35,828 bases of DNA, from the NCBI GenBank assembly GCA_012519195.1, contig JAAYQP010000233.1, positions 1-35,828 of the forward strand. Direction: 5' to 3'. The position numbers and the translations under genes are program-made. This document shows, piece by piece, positions 15,706 to 23,688 of this stretch (position 1 is the first letter of the stretch; every line of letters begins with the position of its first letter). The notes beneath the pieces were generated by a model that made no database searches, was not told the origin of the DNA, and saw nothing but the letters and a program-made list of their open reading frames with translations. Source of the DNA: Clostridiales bacterium (lineage in GTDB: Bacteria > Bacillota > Clostridia > Lachnospirales > Lachnospiraceae).

Positions 15706-16806
15706 ATGAATTTTAAGTATGTAATCGTTGGAGCAGGACTTGCAGGTTTGACCATGGCGGAACGGATAGCAAATGTACTCGATGAAAAGGTTCTAATCAT
15801 AGAGAAACGGAATCATATCGGTGGAAATGTTTATGATTCCTATAATGATGACGGGATATTGATTCATAATTATGGACCCCATATTTTCCATACCAATAGT
15901 CGCAGCGTCTATCAATATCTATCAAAGTTTACGGAGTGGAATGACTTCTGGCATAGAGTTTTAACCTATGTGGATGGCAATCTAGTTCCTATGCCCATTA
16001 CGGTAGAAACGATTAATAAGCTTTATAATTTGAATCTGGATTGCTCTCAGGTGGAGGAGTTCTTAAGAAAACAGGCGGTTGATATTCCGGAGATAAAGAC
16101 CAGTAAGGACCTTGCCTTAAGTAAGGTAGGTCAAGATATTTATTCAAAGATTTTTGAAAATTATACGAAAAAACAATGGGGGATTGATCCGGGAGAACTG
16201 GATACCTCGGTCATCTCTAGAATCCCGATTCGCCTGAATCGGGATTCTAGATATTTTGCCGATCGGTATCAGGGTATGCCAAAGCATGGTTACACCAAGA
16301 TGTGTGAGAATATGGCAACGCATAAGAATATTAAAATAATGCTCAACACAGATTATAAAGAAGTTATTGATGATATCAGCTATGAGAAATTAATTTATAC
16401 CGGTCCTACTGATTATTTCTATAATTATAAGTATGGCAAGCTTTCCTACCGTAGCATAGAATTTAAATTTGAAACCTACGATAGAGAGGAATTCCAAGAG
16501 GCTCCGGTAGTAAACTATCCAAATGATTATGATTATACCAGGATCACTGAATTTAAAAAATTAACTTGGCAGGATCATCGCAAGACTACCATTTGCAAGG
16601 AGTTTCCTGGTGCAGAAGGTGAGCCTTACTATCCATTCCCAACTAAGGAGTGCAAAGCGCAATTTAATCTTTATGCAGAAGAGATCAAGAAGGAAACCAA
16701 TATCATATTTTTAGGGCGCTTAGCAGAATATAAATATTATAATATGGATGCAGTTGTTAAAAGAGCACTGGATGTATTTGAACTGATGGTGGGCCGCAAA
16801 GAGTAG
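15706..16806 (+). CDS. glf: UDP-galactopyranose mutase
   Basis: 366 residues, full length. It converts UDP-galactopyranose to UDP-galactofuranose, the donor of galactofuranose in surface glycans, using reduced FAD. The N-terminal FAD-binding motif is VGAGLAGLTMAERIA, followed by EKRNHIGGNVYD and NYGPHIFHTN, both hallmarks of the enzyme. RIPIRLNRDSRYFADRYQGMPK and the C-terminal FLGRLAEYKYYNMD complete the active site. ATG 15706 has GAGGAG five bases upstream; the GTG at 15700 overlaps that site. It sits between the two glycosyltransferase pairs. The codons for SRIPIRLNRDSR contain a perfect 16-bp inverted repeat (16216-16251), reported separately. Confidence 0.96.
   Translation: MNFKYVIVGAGLAGLTMAERIANVLDEKVLIIEKRNHIGGNVYDSYNDDGILIHNYGPHIFHTNSRSVYQYLSKFTEWNDFWHRVLTYVDGNLVPMPITVETINKLYNLNLDCSQVEEFLRKQAVDIPEIKTSKDLALSKVGQDIYSKIFENYTKKQWGIDPGELDTSVISRIPIRLNRDSRYFADRYQGMPKHGYTKMCENMATHKNIKIMLNTDYKEVIDDISYEKLIYTGPTDYFYNYKYGKLSYRSIEFKFETYDREEFQEAPVVNYPNDYDYTRITEFKKLTWQDHRKTTICKEFPGAEGEPYYPFPTKECKAQFNLYAEEIKKETNIIFLGRLAEYKYYNMDAVVKRALDVFELMVGRKE
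16216..16251. repeat. Perfect 16-bp inverted repeat inside glf
   Basis: TCTAGAATCCCGATTC (16216-16231), a GCCT loop, and GAATCGGGATTCTAGA (16236-16251). It lies wholly within codons for a conserved part of Glf. In mRNA it would form a very stable hairpin; TATTTTG follows it. Confidence 0.9.
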
Positions 16807-16924
16807 GCGACAGAAGATATAAGAATAAATAGCAGCGAAGTATTCACTAGTTAGGATAGATATGGACTTAAGATTATACAGATAATAATAGTCAACAAGA
16901 TCCGGGATCGTGGAGGAAAAAAAG

Positions 16925-17632
16925 ATGGATCGATTATACATTATAATTCCGGCCTATAATGAAGAGGAGAATATCGGAAAAATTATTAAGGACTGGTACC
17001 CGATTGTTGAAAGAATTGGTAATCATAGCAGATTGGTTATTCTTGATGATGGAAGTCAGGATAGAACCTTTTCCATCATGCAGAAGTACAAGGATCGTCT
17101 GGAAGCTTTTGAACCTATCACAAAGCCCAATAGTGGACATGGTGCAACGATATTATCAGGTTATCGTTATGCAATCCAGTCGGGGGCTGACTATATATTT
17201 CAGACAGATTCAGATGGGCAAACGATTCCGGAGGAATTCTGGTCCTTTTGGGACCAAAGAGAAACCTATGATATGGTTATAGGTAATCGGAAGGGAAGGC
17301 AGGACGGGTTGTCTCGGATCTTCGTAACAAAAGCATTAAAAGCCGTTCTCTTCCTTTGTTTCCGTGTTAAGGTACCTGATGCCAATACTCCATTTCGATT
17401 GATGAGAGCTGAAACCTTAAAAAAGCATCTTGCTTTGATCCCGGAGAATTACAATTTGACCAATGTTATTATATCCGTGATCTTTGCGAAAAAGAAATTG
17501 CCGGTTCTATATTTACCGATTACCTTTCGGCCCAGGCAGGGTGGAATCAACTCCATCAATATGCGAAAAATTATTCGGATTGGATGTCGAGCAATCAAAG
17601 ACTTTCGACGTATCAATAAAAGGATCCGTTAA
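16925..17632 (+). CDS. Family 2 glycosyltransferase without membrane helices (DPM1-like)
   Basis: 235 residues. It begins MDRLYIIIPAYNEEENIGKI, with LDDGSQDRT near 40-47 and the metal-binding DSD at 95-97 in FQTDSDGQTIPEE. GNRKGRQDGLSR and PDANTPFRLMRAETL match soluble DPM1-like enzymes that load a sugar onto a polyprenyl phosphate or extend a lipid-linked glycan. Unlike the GT2 at 12547 it has no C-terminal membrane anchor and ends in a basic tail (FRRINKRIR). ATG 16925 has GGAGG eight bases upstream, better than the GTG at 16910. The DUF2298 gene follows after 18 bases, forming a second GT2-membrane protein pair. Confidence 0.92.
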   Translation: MDRLYIIIPAYNEEENIGKIIKDWYPIVERIGNHSRLVILDDGSQDRTFSIMQKYKDRLEAFEPITKPNSGHGATILSGYRYAIQSGADYIFQTDSDGQTIPEEFWSFWDQRETYDMVIGNRKGRQDGLSRIFVTKALKAVLFLCFRVKVPDANTPFRLMRAETLKKHLALIPENYNLTNVIISVIFAKKKLPVLYLPITFRPRQGGINSINMRKIIRIGCRAIKDFRRINKRIR

Positions 17633-17650
17633 GATAGAGGGGAATTTCAG

Positions 17651-19969
17651 ATGTTAAGCAAAGTTATTTATTCAATTGTAGCTATAATGATAGGAGCCAG
17701 TACAAGATTTCTATTACAGGGAGACTTCATACCATTTTTGCAATGGTGGGTAACAATATTGATATTGGGATTCATCTATATGCCATTATCATCTCTATTA
17801 TTTGAGAGTTTCCATGATAAGGGCTATTTATTTTCTAAAACCATAGCTATTGCAGTAAGCGGATATTTTATGTGGCTTCTTTCTTCTCTTCATATTTTAA
17901 AATTTACGCCCGTATCCTGTATGGTCGCAGTAGGAATCGGACTTCTCATAAATGGGATAATCATTTTTATAAAAAGCCGTAAAAGAAAGCAAGAGAATAA
18001 TAAAACAATTAAAGTTTTCGGGGATCAACAGAGCCAATATCTTAATAGCATTCTTTCAGAGGAGCTTTTATTTTTAGGTGTTTTCCTTATCCTTACCTAT
18101 ATTCGAGGGTTTAAGCCGGAAGCCTATGGAACTGAGAAGTTCATGGACTATGGATTTATGACCAGTATGATGCGCAGTGATTATATGCCACCCCAAGATT
18201 TTTGGTTCTCTGGGACTAATCTCAACTACTACTATGTGGGACAATTTTTGGCTGTATTTTTGACCAAATTATCCAATGTTCCGGTATCCCTTGGGTATAA
18301 CTTGATGCTTATGATGGTAGGAGCTTTCGCTTTTGTCCTTCCTTTTTCTTTAGTCTATAATGTATTTGCCAAATACCTTCAAAATCGTAATATTAATAGT
18401 CAGGAAGGAAAGAACCGGTATAAGTTCCTTCCCGGTCTTAGCGGGATTCTTGCAGGTGCTGGAGTCTGCATTGCAGGAAATATGCATTATCCGGTCTATC
18501 AATGGCTGGAGCCGGCTGTCCGGAAGTTCTTTGGTATGGAGAAAAGCACAGAAAAGTATTGGTTTCCTAATGCCACAAGATTCATCGGTTATCATCCCGA
18601 GACTAATGATAAGACAATTCATGAATTCCCTGCCTATTCTTTTGTACTTGGAGATCTTCATGCCCATGTAATCAATATCTTATTTGTTTTGACGGTTCTA
18701 GGAATCCTATTTGGATGGCTAAGTACAAGGAAAAGGGTTAAGGAATGTGGACATTCTCTTAAGAATGAATTATTACATCCTTCGGTTATTATGATTGGCT
18801 TTTTTATCGGACTGTTTCATATGACAAACTTTTGGGATTTTCCTATTTATTATGTTGTTTCAGGAGCCGTTATTCTATTTTCGAATATGATTGTATATAA
18901 TTTTAAAAGTAAAGCACTCTGGTTAACGGCTTTACAGGGAATCTTTATCGTAATTTTGGCCGAGCTGGTGTGCTTGCCCTTTACCATAAGTTTTGATCAG
19001 ATTTCTACTAGGATACGGTTGGCCCAAGCCCATACCCCTTTGAATCAGCTGATCATTTTATGGGGCCTGCCTATTTTCATGGTGATTTCCTTCCTTTGTT
19101 TTCTCATCGGGAATTACTGTCGGGAGAAGGAAGAGCTTACGAAACAGAAAATTATTAATCAAGGAGTGGGAGTACCTGTATTTTCATTTATGAAAAAATT
19201 GGACAGTTCGGATCTATTCATCCTTACCATTGGCTTATGTGCTGTTGGATTGATCCTAATTCCAGAGTTGATTTATGTAGAGGATATCTACTCGGGAGAC
19301 TATAAAAGGGCCAATACTATGTTTAAATTGACCTATCAAGCCTTTCTTATGTTTGGTATAAGCTTCGGGTATCTATTCTTAAGATTATTAAGATTTGGTG
19401 AGACTGTTAGACAGAGAAAGGTAGCAACCATCGGATTAATCTTATTTATCAGCTCCCTGTTTTATGTAGGGAATGCAGTAAAAGCTTGGTATGGTAATAT
19501 TTTGGATAGAGATGGTTACCAGGGAATCGATGCAGCCAAGTTTATGGAGAAAGAAATGCCTGATGATTATCTTGCAACGAACTGGCTGAATGCAAATGTA
19601 ACTGGGACTCCTGTTGTTCTGGAGGCCAATGGGGACAGCTATACGGATTACCAGCGGGTATCTGTTATAACAGGCTTGCCTACTGTTTTGGGCTGGTATA
19701 CCCACGAGTGGTTATGGAAATCGAACCCTAGTCTGCTAGATGCAAGGGCGGCAGATATTCATACGATCTATACTTCATCCGATGAAGATCAAATTCGGGA
19801 ACTTCTATATAAGTATCAGATTTCTTATATTTATGTAGGCAAACTGGAGCAGGAAAAATATGAAACCCTCAACCACGAGATACTTCAAAGTTTAGGAGAC
19901 ATCGTGTTCCATAGCCCCGCTACCCAAGAAAAAGAATATGAAACCTATATAATACGGATTAAAAATTAA
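17651..19969 (+). CDS. DUF2298 (Chlor_Arch_YYY-type) multi-pass membrane protein, probable GT-C glycosyltransferase
   Basis: 772 residues with many membrane segments. Marks of the DUF2298 family: MDYGFMTSMMRSDYMPPQDFWFSG (Asp166 in the first outer loop), LNYYYVGQ, the HEFPAYSFVLGDLHAHVIN stretch near 325-340, MTNFWDFPIY and RANTMFKLTYQAF. A soluble C-terminal part (NATGTP-like loop, WYTHEWLWKSNPS, LLYKYQISYIYVGKLEQEKY) ends the protein. The family is poorly characterised; its layout and the outer-loop acidic residue suggest transfer of sugars from a lipid carrier. The paired soluble GT2 is 18 bases upstream. It is related to the 701-residue protein at 13512, which keeps the same key spacing but not the LHAH motif. 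Confidence 0.85.
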   Translation: MLSKVIYSIVAIMIGASTRFLLQGDFIPFLQWWVTILILGFIYMPLSSLLFESFHDKGYLFSKTIAIAVSGYFMWLLSSLHILKFTPVSCMVAVGIGLLINGIIIFIKSRKRKQENNKTIKVFGDQQSQYLNSILSEELLFLGVFLILTYIRGFKPEAYGTEKFMDYGFMTSMMRSDYMPPQDFWFSGTNLNYYYVGQFLAVFLTKLSNVPVSLGYNLMLMMVGAFAFVLPFSLVYNVFAKYLQNRNINSQEGKNRYKFLPGLSGILAGAGVCIAGNMHYPVYQWLEPAVRKFFGMEKSTEKYWFPNATRFIGYHPETNDKTIHEFPAYSFVLGDLHAHVINILFVLTVLGILFGWLSTRKRVKECGHSLKNELLHPSVIMIGFFIGLFHMTNFWDFPIYYVVSGAVILFSNMIVYNFKSKALWLTALQGIFIVILAELVCLPFTISFDQISTRIRLAQAHTPLNQLIILWGLPIFMVISFLCFLIGNYCREKEELTKQKIINQGVGVPVFSFMKKLDSSDLFILTIGLCAVGLILIPELIYVEDIYSGDYKRANTMFKLTYQAFLMFGISFGYLFLRLLRFGETVRQRKVATIGLILFISSLFYVGNAVKAWYGNILDRDGYQGIDAAKFMEKEMPDDYLATNWLNANVTGTPVVLEANGDSYTDYQRVSVITGLPTVLGWYTHEWLWKSNPSLLDARAADIHTIYTSSDEDQIRELLYKYQISYIYVGKLEQEKYETLNHEILQSLGDIVFHSPATQEKEYETYIIRIKN

Positions 19970-20058
19970 GGTTTGATAAGTTTAAGAAGTTTAAGATGTT
20001 CTTTACTTAAGGTTAACCCAAAATAAGTAAGAGAATTAAGAGATTAAGGAGAGTCAGC

Positions 20059-21390
20059 ATGGGTAAGAGATTTACAAGAGTTCGCAATCCTAAACTTATG
20101 GCATTTATTTTTGGATTGGCAGTTTTATTACTAGCATCAGGAGGCAGCAAGGTCTCCGCTTATGCACAAAAGAAGGATAATCCATATCTTATTAAGGTTA
20201 ACAGGGTACATAATACAATTACCGTATATGAAAAGGATGAGAAAGGTAGATACAGCATTCCGGTAAAAGCGATGGTTTGCTCTGTTGGTGTGGCAGGAAC
20301 ACCAACACCTCTTGGTACCTATCAGACCCAGGCAAAATATCGCTGGAAACTATTAATGGGAGATGTATGGGGACAGTATTCTACTCGAATCGTTGGGGGA
20401 GTATTATTCCATTCCGTATATTACTATGAATATGCTAATCCTAGTACACTTGCAACAAAGCAATATAATAAGCTGGGTACGGCGGCTTCCCATGGTTGTA
20501 TTAGGCTTACGGTAGAGGATGCTAAATGGATCTATGATAAATGTCCGGTAGGAACTACGGTTATTATTTATGATGATAAGGAAAGTCCTGGTCCTTTAGG
20601 AAAACCAGAGGCGATTAAACTTCCAGCATCGGTACGATGGGATCCGACAGATCCAGATAAAAAAAATCCATACTATGTAGCGAAAGAGCCGACCTTGGAA
20701 GGAGTCCGTTACCGTTCTATCTTCTGGGGGAAAGAAATTGATTTGCTAGAGGGTGTAAGTGCAACTTCTTCCTTTGGTACTGATATTACATCCGATATAG
20801 TTGTCAAAGGGGAAGTGAATCCCTTTGTAGCTGGAAAATATGAAATTACCTATTCCGTAACGGATGCCTTTGATCGGGCAGTAGAGAAAAAGGCCATAGT
20901 AAAAGTGAAGGAATGCCTGGAAAAACCAATCATTAAGGGAATTAAAGATCGAGTAGTAGATGGGAAGACAAAGATTGATAAAAAATTTGCCTTATCCGGT
21001 GTTAAAGTTACTTGCTCAGGCATAAATCTTGATTCGAAGTATATTAAAGTCAAAATCGATAAAAATAGTAAAGAGGAATATAAGATTACCTATACGATCG
21101 GTGTAGGAACCGATATAGCAGTCAAAAAACAGGCAACTGTTTATGTTGACACGCAGGCACCTGTAATTTCGGGATTATCGGAACTTAAATTACAGCCGGG
21201 ACAGATACCGGATCAGAATTTTGCCCTTGAAAAAATTAGTATAACGGATAATTATTCAAGTTTGGATATAAATGACATATCTATACAAATTAATGAAATA
21301 GAGACTGGATGCTATCAGATTATCTATGAAGTAAGTGATGAAGTAGGAAATGTAACCAAGGAAATTGTGGAATTAGAAAGCTCATTGTAA
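20059..21390 (+). CDS. Exported L,D-transpeptidase with C-terminal Ig-like domains
   Basis: 443 residues. A basic start and hydrophobic core (LMAFIFGLAVLLLASGG) with VSAYA before residue 37 form a signal peptide. The YkuD domain spans about 40-180; His118 (LFHSV) and the SHGCIRL motif with catalytic Cys147 are intact. Such enzymes make 3-3 cross-links in peptidoglycan or attach proteins to it. The remaining 230 residues look like three bacterial Ig-like repeats of the DUF5011 kind (EITYSVTDAFDRAVEKKAIVKV; YKITYTIGVGTDIAVKKQATVYV; YQIIYEVSDEVGNVTKEIV), probably for wall or glycan binding. AAGGAG precedes the ATG. It follows the glycan locus on the same strand. Confidence 0.92.
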   Translation: MGKRFTRVRNPKLMAFIFGLAVLLLASGGSKVSAYAQKKDNPYLIKVNRVHNTITVYEKDEKGRYSIPVKAMVCSVGVAGTPTPLGTYQTQAKYRWKLLMGDVWGQYSTRIVGGVLFHSVYYYEYANPSTLATKQYNKLGTAASHGCIRLTVEDAKWIYDKCPVGTTVIIYDDKESPGPLGKPEAIKLPASVRWDPTDPDKKNPYYVAKEPTLEGVRYRSIFWGKEIDLLEGVSATSSFGTDITSDIVVKGEVNPFVAGKYEITYSVTDAFDRAVEKKAIVKVKECLEKPIIKGIKDRVVDGKTKIDKKFALSGVKVTCSGINLDSKYIKVKIDKNSKEEYKITYTIGVGTDIAVKKQATVYVDTQAPVISGLSELKLQPGQIPDQNFALEKISITDNYSSLDINDISIQINEIETGCYQIIYEVSDEVGNVTKEIVELESSL

Positions 21391-21460
21391 TTTAAAAAAG
21401 CCCTTCAATAAATTAGCATAAACTTTAAAATTTGTATCACAGGTATGGTTCCATGGGCTG

Positions 21461-21498
21461 AAACAAGTGATTTGGACTACCATTTCACTTGTTTTTTT
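21461..21498 (+). terminator. Intrinsic terminator after the L,D-transpeptidase gene
   Basis: AAACAAGTGA at 21461-21470 pairs with TCACTTGTTT at 21485-21494, continuing into a T run. Confidence 0.88.
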
Positions 21499-21560
21499 AC
21501 ACAGAATTGGACCTTTATAAGTATTATTATGCAGTTTATTTTATATTAATAAATTTTTTA

Positions 21561-21589
21561 TTTTCATAATGGAATTTTTATGCTATAAT
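21561..21589 (+). promoter_or_regulatory. Promoter of the citrate synthase gene
   Basis: TTTTCA at 21561-21566, a 17-base spacer and a perfect TATAAT at 21584-21589, in very AT-rich DNA. The leader to the ATG would be about 24 bases. Confidence 0.6.
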
Positions 21590-21619
21590 AAGTTAATGCA
21601 TATGAAAGGAGCTTGATAT

Positions 21620-22978
21620 ATGAGTAAATATACTGAAATTACTCCGGAACTAATGGAACTTGCCGAATTATGCAAGAAGAATAATAGGATTGACCCCGAA
21701 TTATATGCAAAATATGACGTAAAGCGTGGTTTAAGGGATATTAGTGGTAAAGGTGTTTTAACAGGTTTAACAGAAATTTCTGAAATACTTTCTTATACTC
21801 TTGTAGATAATGATTATGTCCCTTGTGAAGGAAAGCTATATTACCGTGGAGTGGATGTAGAGGAAATCATCGACGGTTTTATTAATGATGATCGATTTGG
21901 ATTTGAAGAGATTACTTATTTGCTTATTTTCGGAACATTACCAACAAAGGAACAACTGGATAGGTTTATCGCAATGTTGGAGAAATATCGTGAGCTTCCT
22001 ACCAGTTTTGTTAGAGATGTTATAATGAAAGCACCAAGCAAGGACATGATGAATACCTTAGCACGAAGTGTATTGACTCTGTATTCCTATGATGATAGAG
22101 CAGATGATATTTCCTTGGAAAACGTACTTCGTCAATGCATTCAATTAATATCCAGATTTTCTTTACTATCAGTGTATGGATATCAGGCATATAGGCATTA
22201 TTATGCTGGAAAGAGTCTGGTGATTCATCCACCGAAGAGTGGTCTATCCACTGCGGAAAATATTCTCTATATGCTTAGACCGAATAAAAAATTCTCAAAA
22301 CTGGAAGCTAAAATTCTTGATATCGCCTTGGTACTTCATGCAGAGCATGGTGGGGGTAACAACTCTACCTTTACAACCCATGTTGTAACCTCTTCTGGTA
22401 CGGATACTTATTCAACTGTAGCCGCATCTTTAGGATCTTTAAAGGGTCCAAGACATGGTGGTGCTAATATTAAGGTTGTAAAAATGTTTGAAGATATGAA
22501 GGAGAACATTAAGGACTGGGAGGATGAAGATGAAATAAGTACATATATTTCAAATCTTCTTAACAAAAAAGCCTTCGATCGGTCCGGCCTGGTCTATGGA
22601 ATGGGACATGCGGTATATTCTATCTCAGATCCTAGAGCAAATGTTTTAAAGAAATTCGTAAAGAGCCTTTCTGAAGAGAAAGGAATGAATAAGGAGTTTG
22701 CTCTTTATGAAAGAGTAGAAAGGCTAGCTCCACAAATTATCGCAAAGGAAAGAAAGATTTATAAAGGGGTTAGTGCCAATATTGACTTTTATAGTGGTTT
22801 TGTTTATCATATGTTGAATCTTCCGATTGAGTTATATACACCGATCTTTGCAATTGCGAGGATATCCGGTTGGTCAGCCCATCGCCTAGAGGAGATTAAC
22901 AATGCAGGTAAGATCATCCGTCCTGCATATAAGAACGTGGCAAAGCATCGTCCTTATGTTAAGTTAGAGGATCGTTAA
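21620..22978 (+). CDS. Citrate synthase (citrate/2-methylcitrate synthase family)
   Basis: 452 residues. It condenses acetyl-CoA with oxaloacetate. Family motifs: LYYRGVDVEEIIDGF near 73-88, HAEHGGGNNSTFTTHVVTSSGTDTYS around 240-265, GPRHGGAN with H279, and GMGHAVYSISDPRA with H330. H279 and H330 fit the two active-site histidines; the catalytic aspartate lies further on in ANIDFYSGFVYHMLNLP. The N-terminal 45 residues (LAELCKKNNRIDPELYAKYDVKRGLRD) are an extension common in clostridial forms. AAAGGAG precedes the ATG. It stands alone without aconitase or isocitrate dehydrogenase, so a biosynthetic glutamate role is likely. It may be a Re-unrelated Si-type enzyme; stereochemistry cannot be read. 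Confidence 0.93.
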   Translation: MSKYTEITPELMELAELCKKNNRIDPELYAKYDVKRGLRDISGKGVLTGLTEISEILSYTLVDNDYVPCEGKLYYRGVDVEEIIDGFINDDRFGFEEITYLLIFGTLPTKEQLDRFIAMLEKYRELPTSFVRDVIMKAPSKDMMNTLARSVLTLYSYDDRADDISLENVLRQCIQLISRFSLLSVYGYQAYRHYYAGKSLVIHPPKSGLSTAENILYMLRPNKKFSKLEAKILDIALVLHAEHGGGNNSTFTTHVVTSSGTDTYSTVAASLGSLKGPRHGGANIKVVKMFEDMKENIKDWEDEDEISTYISNLLNKKAFDRSGLVYGMGHAVYSISDPRANVLKKFVKSLSEEKGMNKEFALYERVERLAPQIIAKERKIYKGVSANIDFYSGFVYHMLNLPIELYTPIFAIARISGWSAHRLEEINNAGKIIRPAYKNVAKHRPYVKLEDR

Positions 22979-23048
22979 TCGCCAATTTTTTAAGAAAATT
23001 AATCTATTAAATAAATAAAAAATAATTAATAGTAGAAAAAACTTCTAG

Positions 23049-23076
23049 TGTATTTCTAAAAGTTCTGCACATACTA
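23049..23076 (+). promoter_or_regulatory. Possible forespore (sigma-G type) promoter of the SASP gene
   Basis: CATACTA at 23070-23076 matches the sigma-G/F -10 box; a TGTATT at 23049-23054 lies 15 bases upstream, so the spacing is short. The leader then holds two small hairpins: 23090-23113 (8 bp) and 23134-23159 (10 bp), the second just before the ribosome site. Confidence 0.45.
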
Positions 23077-23177
23077 ACATCGTAACCATCTTAGTAATGC
23101 TATATTTACTAAGCAGTAAACAACAACACAAATTATTTTGAAACTATTATTTCAAAATATGAAATGGAGGAGTTTAT

Positions 23178-23378
23178 ATGGCACGTAACAGAGCAGAAAT
23201 ACCAGAAGCACGCGCAGCACTCGACAGATTTAAGTACGAAGTTGCAAATGAAATTGGTGTTCCACTAAAACAAGGTTACAATGGAGACTTAACCTCTAGA
23301 CAGAACGGCTCCGTAGGCGGTTATATGGTTAAGAAAATGATTGAAGCACAAGAAAGACAGATGGCTGGTCAACAATAA
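23178..23378 (+). CDS. Alpha/beta-type small acid-soluble spore protein (SASP)
   Basis: 66 residues, the usual length. It coats and protects DNA in dormant spores and is degraded by the GPR protease at germination. The conserved FKYEVANEIGVPLKQGYNGDLTSRQNGSVGGYMVKKMIE contains the GPR cleavage zone (E-V-A-N-E-I-G) and the DNA-binding GGYMVKKMI end. GGAGG lies ahead of the ATG. It has its own terminator and a CATACTA promoter box consistent with forespore expression. This gene, with ytfJ, shows the organism makes endospores. Confidence 0.96.
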   Translation: MARNRAEIPEARAALDRFKYEVANEIGVPLKQGYNGDLTSRQNGSVGGYMVKKMIEAQERQMAGQQ

Positions 23379-23415
23379 ATAGAATTAACTGAATAATAAA
23401 GATATAGGAATAAAG

Positions 23416-23453
23416 GTACCGGAATGTAATAAACATTCCGGTACTTCGTTTTT
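23416..23453 (+). terminator. Intrinsic terminator of the SASP gene
   Basis: GTACCGGAATGT at 23416-23427 and ACATTCCGGTAC at 23433-23444 form a perfect 12-bp stem, followed by TTCGTTTTT. Confidence 0.93.
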
Positions 23454-23480
23454 AGAAAAAAATTTATAGAATCATAATAA

Positions 23481-23528
23481 AGGGCTGATACAAAATATTT
23501 CTATATCAAATCATTTTGTATCAGCCCT
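23481..23528. terminator. Perfect 16-bp hairpin downstream of the convergent permease gene
   Basis: AGGGCTGATACAAAAT at 23481-23496 and ATTTTGTATCAGCCCT at 23513-23528 pair perfectly. No T run follows on either strand, so it may be an RNA 3' end protector or a weak terminator for the minus-strand permease rather than a standard terminator. Confidence 0.55.
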
Positions 23529-23608
23529 CAACACGATAGTTTCGAAAGCAAAACTCTAATATTTTATTGATTGTACTCTATTGGTTTTCGTTTTTTTATT
23601 GATAACAA

Positions 23609-23631
23609 GTGAATTAACTTGCCAATTCATC
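23609..23631. repeat. Copy 2 of the GTGAAT...TTGCCAATTC repeat
   Basis: Matches the copy at 8022-8044 at 18 of 23 positions and is also placed between convergent genes after a hairpin. The inverted part is weaker here (GAATT/AATTC only). Confidence 0.5.
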
Positions 23632-23688
23632 TAGTTTATTCATCAGCTTAGATTGGCTTAAATAGTTTAGATATTCTTAGCTTCGGAT

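Noticed and set aside
17651-19969. Overlapping frames inside the DUF2298 gene (for example 18360-18671 on plus, 18350-18667 on minus)
   Set aside because: They lie entirely inside a well-supported coding frame with recognisable family motifs, and have no credible starts.
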